Of a stretch of DNA of 64,000 bases, positions 21,901-33,258 are shown piece by piece. Numbering within the stretch: the first letter of the stretch is position 1; every line of letters starts with the position of its first letter. Both the position numbers and the translations under genes were made by a program. The notes beneath the pieces were generated by a model. The model saw nothing but the letters and a program-made list of their open reading frames with translations, searched no databases and was not told the DNA's origin. The DNA comes from Marthasterias glacialis (taxonomy: Eukaryota; Echinodermata; Asteroidea; Forcipulatida; Asteriidae): positions 18,689,224 to 18,753,223 of the forward strand of contig OU452228.1 in NCBI GenBank assembly GCA_911728455.2, in the 5' to 3' direction.

Positions 21901-24900
21901 GTGATTAATTACCAACACTTGAACTCTAAGGTTAAACAATCCCTTTGTTTACATCATGTAAAGCACATTGATGCGATATTGTAAAATGTGCTAAATAAGA
22001 ACTAATCATTATTATTATTATTACATCATAACTCAGGTGACGTACAAGACCCTGGGGGTCAGGCTGGAGATAGGAGAGGGGGCTAGACCGAAATTTCCTT
22101 TTATCATGTGTATTTTTTCCTAAGATCCAAGGTGTCCAAGACAGAGATTCTTCAACGACTTCTGCTGCTCAAGTGGAACTCCTTCAGCAGCAACTCGCAG
22201 CCCTCAAGAGGGATCTTGCGGCCGCGGCCAGAGCAACCTGTGCATCTGCCGACCCAATACGCACAGCCGGCAGAGCACAGAGCGCCACAAAGGGTTCAGG
22301 ACCTGCCAGGGGCGTGTACAGCTCAATGTCAAAGAACGAATTGATGAAGGAGGTTCGGAAGCAGAAGGAGCAGCACAAGAAACAAATCAGGTAGGGATTT
22401 AACGACCTCTGTAGACGGCAACAAGGTCTCAAAAGAACAGCTTCCCATGACAGGAAGAACGTATCATTGCCTTTTGGATGGTGACATGAGTATTTTTGAG
22501 CAAGGCTTCACAAAAAAGATCTTTCAAAAAAAACAAATACGAAGAATAGGTGCTCTTATGCTTCAGAAAGTAAATATAAAATAGCTGAATAATATCTAGT
22601 ATTTACCGGGCAATAACTTGTTATTTATTTAAAGAACAATATAATACTTCTTCAAATCTGTTTTGAAAGCTTGCATAGGTTTCAATCTTTAGAAGATCGT
22701 CGACATTCACTTTGTAATTCTTTCATTGAAATGACTCTTAATGAAACAACTCGATTTTGTTGATACTTGCCAGCACCCCAAAACAAAAGAAGTCTTAGAT
22801 GGACAGCCAATATACCTGATTTTTGTTGTAAGTCTGAAAGAATGAAAAACAGTGCACTATCAAACTTTGTTTGTAATTTTAATACTAGTTGAATTTTGAA
22901 CCTTTGTATTTTTTATTTTGTTGTTGTTGTTGTTAAGTAACTAACTTTTACTATACATATTTTGTTTTTTTGTTTGTTTTCCGAAACTTTTTTAACATTT
23001 ATAAATTTACATGCAATACAGCATATGCTGCAATTTGTAAATCTCTTAATAAACCATTACTTAACTGAACTGAGCCTGAAATGATTATTTGATGTGTTTC
23101 TATTTTTCCTAAAGATTAATGGAGTCTGAATTAAGTCGTCTGAAGCATAGAGATCCCGTCAGGAACTGTGAGCTACCTGAGGACGATATCCACTACCGTG
23201 AATCAGGTATTAAGTCCTTGAACACACGTTCCCCATCTTTATTCAAAAGGAAGTATAGCTTGCCTGTCATCGTCTCATAGATGGAAAAGCTTGATGGTTC
23301 CGTGCTGAAGGAATCTTCTCTGGTGTAAAGGAAGTTTCAATTATCATTTGAGCCTTCAAGGGAAAATTTGTTTCCTCAGCTAAAAAAAAGGGGGCAAACG
23401 TATATTTTAATAACAGCAGATTTATTCTTCAATCTTGATGTTGGAGAGTGACATTTGCCAGTGTTGAAGTCGAAACCATGGAATCCGAAACCGCTTCCGA
23501 GACCGAGCCCGAGACCTCAAAATCGAGAGCTGGAAACAGCCGAGACCTTAACAAATTGGGTCTGGAGACTAGTCTCGCTATCAGGACCGGTCTCGAGACC
23601 TAAAACACTGACATTCGCATCAATCGTAACAATCTCCACTCCACCAGATTTGATAAATCTGCACCAGGAGTGTCATTTATGAGAGGCATGACTCATTATA
23701 AATGTACAGTATTATTTAAAGCCAATATCAATATGAATGAAAAGATATACGCTTCAACCCCAGATAGTGAATGCCATCAACAAAGAAGGACCGCTACAAA
23801 TTTTCTTTCCTTCCAAGAACCCTTGGTTAATGGAATCGGTTACCAACATGTATCAGGGAATCACCATCAATGATTCATTGACTAGGCTGGAGAACATTCA
23901 AATGATTGCCTTCATAAGGGGGTCTCACCACTAAATGGTTTTGTCTAACTAGCAGGGATGAGATTCCTCCAGATTTTTTTCCGGAATTCCGGATTTGACA
24001 AAATTAATGTTGTGGAATTTTGTCACTGAAAAAAAAAAATTAATGTCATTTACATACATCCAGGCCCTTGTAAAGCCTCAACAGAGTACTTGTACTGTAT
24101 TTTGACTACACCAAGGTGCTTGTTTAAATCTACATTTAAGCAAAGAATGTTGCAATTGATACGGGTTATGGCGTGGTTGGTAGCAACCAACACCTCCACC
24201 GGTGTTTTCGTGGATTTTTCATTTTCATCCACTCTCATCCCTGAACTAGCCATACCACGTCTGCAACCAATATCCTGATGAGGAGTCTATTGCAGTAACC
24301 AGCAGATACAGATACAGTCTTCCAGGATTTGTTAAATTAACATTGTGTGCCCGGTAAAAGGACGTAAGGGAAAGTTCCCTGTAAAAGGATGTAAGCAATT
24401 TATGTTAACATTTGTGTTTCAAGAACTATGAGCGGTAAAGTTTGGTAAAATTGTTGCCATGCAAAAGTCATTCTAGTAAGGTTAAATTTTGCATGGGGAA
24501 TGGGGAACATGTCTTCAGGGTAACTCTAGCCAAAAAAAAACTAAGAAAAATGACATATTTTTCATGTCAGGAGCCATTTTGTTACTTACGTCCTTTTGTT
24601 ACTGGGATGAACTACTTTATGTTCCCAGCAAAAGGGCGTAAGGCGTTACGCCCTTTTACCGGGCACACAACGTTAATGGTGTTGTTCTTTATTAACCTCT
24701 CTCAGACACCATCGGGGAGGGCACCTTCTCACAGGTGTTCCATGGCTACTTCAACGGGTCCGAGGTTGCAATCAAGAGACTCAAGATTCCCCTAGCTGCA
24801 TCCGATCACAACTATTTCGCCGAAGAGGTGAGGCACTTTATAAAACCAAGTAAAAAAACACAAGTATCAGAGACCTTGTCCAGACAGTTGGGAGCAGTGT

Positions 24901-27900
24901 GCCTCGGTTATTGCCCCTGTATGTTCCAGTAGCCACCTTTAAAGCTGATGATAAGAGGTTCAGCCCATGGTTGGTTCTTGACGAGCTCAGGGTATGCTGT
25001 GCAGTGACCTCTCAAATAGAACTCAAATTCTTGGAAAAGCTTATTTGTGATGTATTTTGGGCCTCAAGATTGAAGCTGGAAAATGTTAATTAATAATGAT
25101 GTATTTTTTCATTGATGAAATCCAGTAGAAAACTTGCATTTTTTTTTAGGAGAACAAAAATTATGACTTCTTTGAGATCAATAAAGCATGCTCCAAAGTG
25201 AAAACAACACCTCCTTAAGTCGTTGACGGAAAACGTCTTAACAAGAATATTAAATTATTTAACTTAATAGGTGAGCTTACTGCATGAACTGCGGCATCCG
25301 CGTGTGGTTTTACTTCTCGGGGTGTGTACGTCGGGTCACTTACCCCTCATGGTTCTGGAGTTCATGGCTGGAGGGAGTCTGTATGCAAGAATCCATGACA
25401 AGTCAAGGTATAAGGAAGACTCACATGTAGTTCTCTACAAGGGTGACCCGGGAGGTCCGAGGGGATTTATCCTCCACACCCAAGGGGGGACCTGCGGGGA
25501 CTCGAGGCCTTATTTACCAAGACCAGAAGATTGGGGGGGCGGCCCAAGAGACAAAGACAGGGGGGAGGGGTCATCCTCTACGCCTAGAGGGACCTGTAGA
25601 GTATGGAGGCCTCATTCTCTAGATGCAAGAGGTTTATGGGACACCTTTTTCTTTGATTAAATGGAGACTCTGGAGTTCTGGGGAGGGGGAGGGGTTCATT
25701 TTCTAGACCAAGAGGAGACCCACATGTAGGCGGTTAGGGTGCTTCATTCTGTAGACCCAGAGGAGAGCGACATTTAGGCGGTTAGGGTGCTTCATTCTGT
25801 AGACACAGAGGAGAGCGACATTTAGGCGGTTAGGGTGCTTCATTCTGTAGACCCAGAGGAGAGCGACATTTAGGCGGTTAGGGTGCTTCATTCTGTAGAC
25901 ACAGAGGAGAGCGACATTTAGGCGGTTAGGGTGCTTCATTCTGTAGACCCAGAGGAGACACACGAATTTTGAAGGGGCACAATTCTCTAGACCCAAGAGG
26001 AAACTATTCTCTAGTCCCAAGGGAAAACTAGGAGACTCAAAGGAGTTTATCCTCCAGACCAGACCTACCGCTCATTTTGCTGATGCTTTACGAACAACAA
26101 ATTATACTCCTGTTTAACTAGCATTACTTCATCCACTACTTCCACTACACAGAGAATACCTGGACCACATAACATACTACCAGGTCTCGCGTGATATTGC
26201 TCTAGGGATGAACTACCTCCACCGTCACCGTCCCCAAGTGCTCCATCTCGACATGAAATCCATGAATATTCTTCTAGGCTCACATGGACGGGCAAAGATC
26301 GGCGACTTTGGTTTCGCTAAACTCAGGTATGAACACAAAATTCGCCAGAATCTGAAAAGTAAGCGCTGAACTTAAAAGTGCTCATTAGAAAACTTGACTG
26401 TCCTATTCCAAATCTTTGGTATTTTTCATTTCCAATGCCAAGTATAATACTTTTTTTCATCTCTGAACAAAGGCTCCGGAATTAACTTACGTACAATGTC
26501 AGACAATCAGCGTCAATATCTGTAAAAAACTTCTCTCCGAGCCCATCAAGAGCTCATTGTTGAGCACATGAGCAACGTCAATTTGTTGGTCATAAGAAAT
26601 GCTTCTGATTGATGAAATGGGTGATTTTTGCTCAAATTACACAAACGTATCCTAGCTTTGGAGCCAGAAGTGGAGAAAACTGGGGGCGTGCAGTAGATAT
26701 GCGCATATGTGAGGCAATAACTTTCCAACATGACAGTTGACCAGCTCAGAAAGTTTGTAAAGTTGAAGTTGTACCAGGAACAAACAATAACCTTATGAGA
26801 CTTGTCCCTGATGTAGAACCAGATGACTTACTTTGCTGTTTTGTTCACAGACATGAAGCTGAGGCTATGCAGAAAGGAAAAATCCAAGGCACACCAGCTT
26901 GGATGGCCCCAGAGCTGATGGAAAATACTTCGTCGAGTATTACAGACAAGGTATAATTAGAAATCACACTGCCATATAGAAATTGTTCTAGTATCCATTT
27001 TTTTAATCTCATGGTATCAATTGCAAGCAATTTAATCATAAAGACAAAGTATGGGATTGGACATTTTTTTTACGGGAGAAAAAATAAATTGGTTTGAATC
27101 TGAAAGCTTGCTGACTATAAAGTTAATACCAGTACCAATCCTCCAGAGAAATATATCAATCTGAAATACTTCCAAAGTTAAGAAAATAGCACTTGAAGAC
27201 CCCCAGAAATCACTGTGGCTTGTTTTGATTGCCAGAATTTAAATTAGCCTGATATGAAGGTGCCCCAAATCCCTGATAAAACTTCCATGCATCAGTGCAA
27301 AAACATTGTTTCTCAGTTGTGCAACAACATCATAAAAAGCTTCGTGAAGAAATGTTGTATCTCGGCACTTATTGGTTTTGTGTGTATATCCTGGTATAAT
27401 ACGATTTGTTGACACTTTCAAAATCGCATAAAAGTGCTATTTTAGGAGATTTTTGCACTGACGCGACATGTTTTTCATTGTTGTCACTAAAAACTTGACC
27501 ACCTTATTCCATGAAGTTTCACAGGTTGGTTGCATGGTGTGTTTAGTGTAAATCAAAGAACTGCGTAAATCAAAAGAATGGTCCATAAAGCAACGATGGG
27601 CTTTCCATTTTGATACAATAAATGCCATGTTGACCAGAAGCCTGTTTCTGCTAAGTACGATTAGAGTTTGTGAATAGAACAGTTTTAAGGGAAGTAGCTG
27701 TAGGAAATAGGGCCTCGAGTCCAATTTCTTGGAGCTCGTTTTTTGCACGAAAAAAATGTTCGTTGCACAGAAAAACCTTGCTTTTTAAATTAGACATTCT
27801 AACCAGCAAATTATCATGCAGTGTTACATTGCTTGTGACTGATCTCACACTGTTTTTGGCGTGACAAATAATAGTCAAAAATTTGCCGAATTATGAGCCA

Positions 27901-30900
27901 CAATACAATGAATGAACAATGGCGGAAGCTTCTCTACGTCTCGTTATCCTGTTCTTGGAACAAAAGGACAAAGGTCTGGAATCGGGCATGACACAATAAC
28001 GCCTGCACAGTAGTCCATGTGTTCTGTTTGTGTTGGTGAAACGAAGCATAACACGGCGTGTGTGTGCTCTGTGCACGCTCGGCAGTGGAATGTCGGACGA
28101 CCTATGTGCCGATTTTACACAATGGCGTGTTGCAACGCCGCCCATTTGCTGGCTCGAACAAAAACTTTTGGGGATACAAATCAGCCAGTGCCAAATGGTT
28201 AAGAGGGGGGCTTTGCCCTGGTGTTTCTGGCACGGTTGATTGCACCGCTGCACCTTACAAGATGCTACATTAAATGGATGACCATTATAAAAAAAATCAT
28301 TGTATATCTGTCATAAAATATATGTGCTTTGAGACACCCATAGATAAAGCACTTCATAAAAATTTTGTATTCAAAAGTACGACTATCTATTATTTGATGA
28401 TTGTTTTTATGACTTGGTCATTTTGTATTATTTCCCTGATTTAGGTTGATGTGTACAGCTTTGGTATTATTCTATGGGAGATGCTGACTGGTAACCAACC
28501 TTTCAGCGGACTCTCTGTATTTCAGGTAAGCAAATTCACCAACAGACAAATCCGTATAGAGGCATGCTGATTTACTAGAGATTGGGGCTAAATTGCATTG
28601 CTCCTGGCATGCCTGGCCTCTGTCCGTCTTAAAAGATGATGGGTTGCGATGGAACAGCATTCGCTTTGACTGTATAGGCTTAAAGGGGCCGTGTTGTCAT
28701 GATTATAGCAGGCCTGTGGCTGTGCATGGAAAGATGAACTCTCACCCAGATACTGCACACAAAGGGTGTTGTCTTTGTCAAACTGTGATGTGACTGCCGG
28801 TGCGCACATGCACATAGTAACTGGGTTATTCCATTTACTGCTACAATCATGACGACACAGCCCATTCAAACTTGAGTGGCAGTCCCTATTTCATTCCCCA
28901 CTTTTAAAGACTGAGTGGTCCCAATTGCAATAGCCCTCTCATTACCAAACAAGTCCTGATATAAATGACCAATGGTGACCAAATTGTTTGACCTCTCATA
29001 TGTAAAGCATGTTTTCTTACACAAACTAAGGAATGGAAACTTTTATCCCTTTCTTTTAATACAAAAGTCAATGAGATCCGTCACTAAACTGCCAGGTTTT
29101 TGATCCTACTTTTTTAAGTGTGATCTGAAAACTCGAGACTTTCTTGTACACTAGCACATGCCACTCCATATACAGTAGGTGTTTGGGAAATTTGAATCTT
29201 TCCACTCAAATTTTGAAACAATTTCATGATATCAACTTTTTTTCCTTCTTCTTCTTTTTTTCGACCACAATTAAAATTAGAGAACAATTCCAAACACTCA
29301 AATGAAATCTCAGCATATGAGACACACCAGTTACGCATCAAAATTACACAATGATTTCTTGATCTTGAAGATGTCTTGAATTTGTTTTCTTTTCTTATAG
29401 GTCTTGGAGAGGGTGCAACAGAAGAAGCGCCCAGAGATACCTCAGACCTGCCCTGGACCCCTGAAACATCTCATCCAATCCTGCTGGGACCACAAACCCA
29501 ACAAAAGACCCTCTTTCAAGGTGAGTACATCCTCTCAAAGACTTATACTTCTATCATAAGGAAGATGCCATGAGCTCCCTTTGATGCCAATCAGCTGTCA
29601 CCAACTCTGTGCCGTGCCTGCCTGGACTGCTTCTGTGTCTTTTTGTCTGTCACGGTTGTCTAGAAAATAAGGTTTGCAGTGACATCAGGTACTGGTTCTG
29701 AAAAAGAACCAGTGGTGTGACAACTCTGTATTTTTGATCGGTATGCTCTGATCGTCTTCAGGATGAAACGTTTTCTCACCGTGTAAACTTTCAAATCCTA
29801 CTTACAGTGTATTTCTAATTTAGCGTTGTACTCAGGAATAAAGCATACTGCGTTTTATACTTGCTTCTACAGTTTCCTAGGGCAGGGGTGTTTTTGTGAA
29901 ATAAATGGAAAACACCGGGAAAAGACAGACACAATCATGGAGCATTGTGACCGAGTTCTCCAGAGTACTATATTTAAGTTCTGTCATTCACAGAGATGGG
30001 TTCGAATCCCGGCCTGGCTGGCCACGGTGCTTAAATCCAAATCAAGATACTTTACCACTTTAGGGTGGCATGGGTGGCGTGTGTGTAAAGCGCTCGCCTT
30101 TCACCAATGTGTCCCTGGTTCAATTCCCGGCCAGGGCCATATGTGAGTAGAGTTGTGTGTTGGTTCCCTCCTGTGCCATGAGGGTTTTTCTCCAGGCCAT
30201 CCGGTTTTCCTTCCTCCGGAAAAACCAAATATCTTCGATCTCAGGCTATGCTCCGTGGTCTTATATGGGTTGATGTGGCTGGCTGCTTGCGGCTCGAACT
30301 CGTGTGGCAGCGTCCTTTGCAATTCAGCTTCTCAGCTTCCAGTAAGGATGATTAGCCTCCCAAATTATCATTATATTATAATTATTATCATATTTGCTTT
30401 GTCCTTCAGATGGGATGTAAAGCCATGTACTAGGATTGGTAGTGCACCTTAATAACCCAGAACACTGATCGTGGAAGAGTAGGAGTTTACCTCCGTGTTT
30501 CTGGTTCATTGCAAGCAGATAGTCTGCAGATTTCCTCAGGCTTCTGAGTTACAGTAATTGGGGCATCCTTGGTTTCATTACCAGAAATAAATAACAACCA
30601 CATTTGCTGAACTAGAGGTTCAAACATAAAATGGGCTATGTCTTTCCTCTCTCAATGGTCGCTTCCTCTACTTCTAATTGCAAAGGAAGGTCTATAAAAT
30701 TAAGAAAACAATCCTGAAACCATGAAAAATCTTGAAAAATCATATGCCTGCAAGAGTGAAATTACTGAAATTATATCTTCATGTTGATTTACTTATATTA
30801 TTGTATCCTCATCTCATACAGGACATCTTGATCGCCCTAGAGGCCCTCTCCTTCCCTCCGGAGTGGCGGTCTCTCCTCTCAGCTGCAAACATCCCCCGCG

Positions 30901-32412
30901 AGGCAATGGAAGATCCAACATCCGCCCGTTCCATTATCGCCCTGGTCAACGGGTCGGTGCAGATGACGCAGCGAGAGCTAGACAAGCTGGCATTGGCATC
31001 ACACGAGACCGCAGTAGAGATCAGCACTGAAGGGAGAGAGGGTGAAGCAAAAGTAGGAGAAGAAGCTACCGAGAGACTGGAGTCGCTGTCCGATTCAAAC
31101 ACCTTAAGTGATAACGACATAGACAATGACAGTCTTGAAGATTGGTCCAACCAAAAGTTTGAACAAAGGCCACTAGATGATGAAAATAACTATGAATCAA
31201 GGCACAGACTGAAGTCTACTGAAGGTAAGGAAGACCAGCAAGCTCCTTCCCATCCGAAAGAGAACAAAGGGTATACTGAACTTATGAGATCACCACGGCA
31301 ACACAAAGATGAAGTACCAAGTACCACCATCAGCAGGCATGAAATACCTGCTCCTCCCCCAGTTGAAAAATTTCTTGAGAGCCTGTCTGCGTGGGAAAAC
31401 AAACGAACAAAGCCCCCAAACCCCACGGTGAGAAATGCTGAACAGATCCGAGCACCTCCAACCAGACACAGACAAGAGACGGGTCGAGTGAGTCTGGATC
31501 CGAGTATGTTCTTAGCACAAAGGAAAGCACTGAAGGCTACAGAGGCAGGGCCCCATCCTAGCCAGTTGCCAAGTCTAGTGGATCTTGATGAGCATAGGAT
31601 TACCAGTATTGCCGAGATACTAAAAAAGGTTAGACAATTATTATTATTTTTTTTTTTTCAATATTTTCTTTTAACAAAATCTGAATAAATACTTAAATCT
31701 CGTCCAAGTCAGCACAATAAAAAGCATTCAATGGTGTCATGAATGATCTCATCAGTGAAATACTTTTCCGAAATTGAATAAAACTCTCATTTGATATCAA
31801 ATAAATAACATTTTACAAATTAAAAATAGCAAAGACAAAAAACTATGTATTACCCACTGCTGAGAACAAGAAGTTGACCAGGTCTCTTGACACCGGGCAA
31901 TCTCTGTGGTCTAGTGGTAAGACATCTGCTCTAGGATGGCATGTGTCATGGGTTCGAATCCCAGCCGAGTAGTATTCCTGTGGATTTTTTCACAGGACTC
32001 AGGAAAGTACCGAGTATACAGTGGTTATCACACATCGATGTATGGGTAAAATCCCACATGCAATTATTACATCTATTAAAATGTTGCGGTACCTGCTGTT
32101 AATTGCAGGATTCTACGGTAAAAATGCTGCAAAACAATATCTGCACTCCTTTCTAAAGGTCAAAGGTGTGACAAGAACAGAAAAAAAAAAAACAGTCCAG
32201 TGAATTCAATTTATTCTTTACATGCTGCAAACTCACTAAAAAAATAAAGAGAGGTTTAGTTTTGCTTTAGTTGTGTGATTTGATTCCTCATACAATGCTG
32301 TTTTAATTTACAGGCGGTGGCTTCTCGGAGGACTGCACTGAGGGAGGATGTTCACAGCTTGGAACATCCAAGCAGTGAGTCTCTGTGGTCTACAAATAGT
32401 GATGCCTGTTGA
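15910..32412 (+). CDS. SAM-domain, coiled-coil TKL-type protein kinase, 1,395 residues, sixteen exons
   Basis: Exons are 15910-15932, 16829-16933, 17280-17728, 18405-19598, 20011-20301, 21690-21817, 22125-22390, 23115-23206, 24706-24827, 25271-25407, 26153-26326, 26851-26950, 28445-28525, 29401-29520, 30822-31628 and 32314-32412. All borders are GT..AG and all phases fit. The start MANAAKLR is chosen because its two leftover bases complete the Arg codon of exon 2. In order come a short coiled coil (about 9-42), a basic Ser-rich region, a SAM domain (about 377-438: ELWLSSLNLEDL, ESLVTLRETHLIQMGI), a charged coiled coil (about 596-650), another coiled coil (about 731-848) and a kinase domain (about 850-1105). 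Kinase motifs are GEGTFS (853-858), VAIK with Lys873, HLDMKSMN (967-974), DFG (987-989) and GTPAWMAPE ending at 1015. The last is typical of TKL kinases (MLK, ZAK, Raf relatives). Arg of HRD is Leu, so it is a non-RD kinase with catalytic Asp969 kept. The tail is acidic, then Pro-rich (APPPVEKFL). I cannot name a vertebrate orthologue; it is probably a cytoplasmic Ser/Thr signalling kinase. Confidence 0.9.
16200..16445 (+). repeat. tRNA-headed SINE (family C)
   Basis: GGTTGGCTCAGTGGG and GGTTCGAATCCGGGACTCG mark A- and B-box-like parts of a tRNA-derived head. The body shares GTGGGGTTTTCCCC- and TTTTCCTCCGG-type motifs with the copy at 30062-30400. It lies in the first intron of the kinase gene. 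Confidence 0.65.
17752..17930. repeat. Degenerate TIR-like repeat in kinase intron 3
   Basis: CGTCGATCTTAAG on the left and CGGTTAAGATCAAGACC on the right are loosely inverted. Inner GCTGGCC motifs recur. It starts about 25 bp after exon 3. Confidence 0.4.
20625..20960 (+). mobile_element. LINE 3' fragment (end of a reverse-transcriptase ORF plus tail)
   Basis: One frame encodes the usual C-terminal end of LINE ORF2 proteins: LYVHGSAPQYLSEVISLKQT, then VLRSSVSYLCVEPRTR, TGQRAFVKAAPAILN and SLDIFKKELKSHLLRWLL. In-frame stops after KQTG and after AILN show it is dead. The reverse transcriptase core and endonuclease are absent (5' truncation). The pattern resembles CR1/L2-like LINEs of marine invertebrates. 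It lies in kinase intron 5. Confidence 0.8.
21000..21625. repeat. Cluster of imperfect repeats with CAGTGGATGATATTGA motif
   Basis: CAGGCTGGCATAGTTTA..TATCATTCAAAACC followed by GTCAGACAGTAGGAGGGTT recurs at about 21180, 21430 and 21545. Between them TGGGCCAAGTTTGCACA.GACCATTTGT is inverted (about 21292 and 21396-21424). Related pieces occur at 35270-35420, 36110-36280 and, inverted, 62040-62165. It lies in kinase intron 5, near the acceptor of exon 6. Confidence 0.75.
23457..23607. repeat. MITE with AGTGTT ends and GAGACC-rich core, copy 1
   Basis: CCAGTGTTGAAGTCGA at the left and TCGAGACCTAAAACACTG at the right are inverted. The core is rich in CGAGAC and GAGACC. A longer relative is at 50252-50714. 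It lies in kinase intron 8. Confidence 0.7.
24331..24677. mobile_element. TIR element with GTGTGCCCGGTAAAAGG ends
   Basis: TTAACATTGTGTGCCCGGTA at the left pairs with TACCGGGCACACAACGTTAA at the right. Next to them GGACGTAAG and TTACGCCCTTTT also pair. The 347-bp element has no useful ORF. Its right end lies only about 28 bp before exon 9, which carries the kinase glycine-rich loop. Confidence 0.85.
25420..26060. repeat. Minisatellite-rich kinase intron 10, including a 48-bp array
   Basis: A 48-bp unit containing TAGGCGGTTAGGGTGCTTCA recurs at 25727, 25775, 25823, 25871 and 25919. Alternate copies read GACCCAGAGG and GACACAGAGG, giving a 96-bp higher-order period. Flanking sequence from 25440 to 26060 holds decayed CTAGACCCAAGAGGAGAC-like units, so the array probably grew from this motif. 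Open frames here are products of the repeat. Confidence 0.85.
28200..28380 (+). repeat. SINE 3' part (family A)
   Basis: GCCCTGGTGTTTCTGGCACGG and ACCTTACAAGATGCTACATT match the 3' body of family A SINEs at 52380-52460. The tRNA-like head is missing. Confidence 0.6.
28684..28866. mobile_element. TTAA-flanked MITE, copy 2 of 4
   Basis: It begins AGGGGCCGTGTTGTCATGAT after TTAA at 28680-28683 and ends ATCATGACGACACAGCCC. The right flank (TTCA) has diverged from TTAA. It lies in kinase intron 13. Confidence 0.75.
30062..30400 (+). repeat. tRNA-headed SINE (family C)
   Basis: GGTGGCGTGTGTGTAAAGCG and CCTGGTTCAATTCCCGGCC form an A/B-box-like head. The body contains GTGCCATGAGGGTTTTTCTC and CATCCGGTTTTCCTTCCTCC. 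The region to 30400 ends in an ATT-rich tail. It lies in kinase intron 14. Confidence 0.65.
30400..30590 (-). repeat. SINE 3' part (family A), headless
   Basis: Read on the minus strand it has the family A body (AACCAGAAACACGG, TCAGTGTTCTGGGTT) and the motif of 42900-43050 (GAAATCTGCAGACTA, CTCAGAAGCCTGAGGAAATC). It abuts the family C SINE. Confidence 0.5.
31900..32060 (+). repeat. tRNA-headed SINE (family B)
   Basis: GTGGTCTAGTGGTAAGACAT and GGGTTCGAATCCCAGCCG are A- and B-box-like; the body contains CCTGTGGATTTTTTCACAGG and GTTATCACACATCGATGTAT. Copies occur at 49570, 49800, 50020, 59755 and about 60000. The spacing inside the head and the missing acceptor-stem pairing argue against a real tRNA gene. 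It lies in the last kinase intron. Confidence 0.75.
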
Positions 32413-32507
32413 CAGCAGCAGGTCTTCCGTTAAGGGGAGACACTCCATCTGGGTTCAGTTTCATATGGAAAGTGTTGCATAACAGAGCGGTTTGCAATGC
32501 AAAGCTC

Positions 32508-32667
32508 AGGCCTGGAATTTCATCTCCGAGAGGGCAAGGTCATTTTTATTTTTCAAAGGGCACTTCCATTCGAAAATCTTAAAAAGTCTATGGGAATCTT
32601 TTGAAGGGGGCACCAAGGCCAAGACCAGGGCAACAGGGGCCATGGCCTCCGTGTAATTCCAGGCCTT
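32508..32667. repeat. TIR repeat with AGGCCTGGAATT ends
   Basis: CAGGCCTGGAATTTCATC at the left pairs with GTAATTCCAGGCCTTA at the right. A relative at 41311-41463 shares GGGCACTTCCATT and CAAGACCAGGGCAACAG. It lies in the 3' flank of the kinase gene, about 100 bp after the stop, so it may be part of the 3' UTR. Confidence 0.75.
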
Positions 32668-32804
32668 AAAGATTTAAAGGGAATCAGTCATGAGTCACTT
32701 TCATCAAAATAATGTACTCTAAGTTTCCGAACACACCATAAAATCAAAATAACAACCCACTGATGGGAATCATGAAATAGTTTCAGCTCACATAGAGCAG
32801 GTTC

Positions 32805-33247
32805 GGGGGCTGACTTTTTAGTCAATTTGTAATTTAAACCAAGCATGCGTTGTCTTTTCTTCACTCGAATGCGTCCAGTTGATCGCTTGTCAATATATAT
32901 CCATTTAGTCTTTTTTTTTTTTGGGGGGGGGGAGGATTTTTGAGCATTTTCCAGTTCACTTTCTATTTAGTGCTCTCCTATTTTCTGTACCGCGGTGCAA
33001 TAATTAACTAATTATCTCACTATGAAAACGATTATTGTCGTATTGAACAAAACCCCACCCTTGTTATTGATAAACTACTCATTAAACATAGCACAACTCT
33101 TGATTTGACTAGAGGGAACAGTGCTCCAGGGCTCGGTTGATTCAGTTGGACTAAGCTAGTCAAACCACGTAGCGTTCTGGTTCAGAAGACATCTATATCG
33201 ACTATGGTCAAGTCTAGTCGACTCTAGTCACCCACCCGAACTTGCTC
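32805..33247. mobile_element. MITE with GAGCAGGTTCGGG ends, copy 1
   Basis: GAGCAGGTTCGGGGGCTGAC pairs with CACCCACCCGAACTTGCTC at the right end. The inside is AT-rich and includes a poly-T/poly-G stretch near 32912-32935. The next copy starts only about a dozen bases later in the same orientation. Confidence 0.85.
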
Positions 33248-33258
33248 ATTAAAACCAT

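Noticed and set aside
25703-26020. 105-codon minus-strand frame with repeated MKHPNRLNVAL
   Set aside because: Product of the 48-bp minisatellite in a kinase intron.
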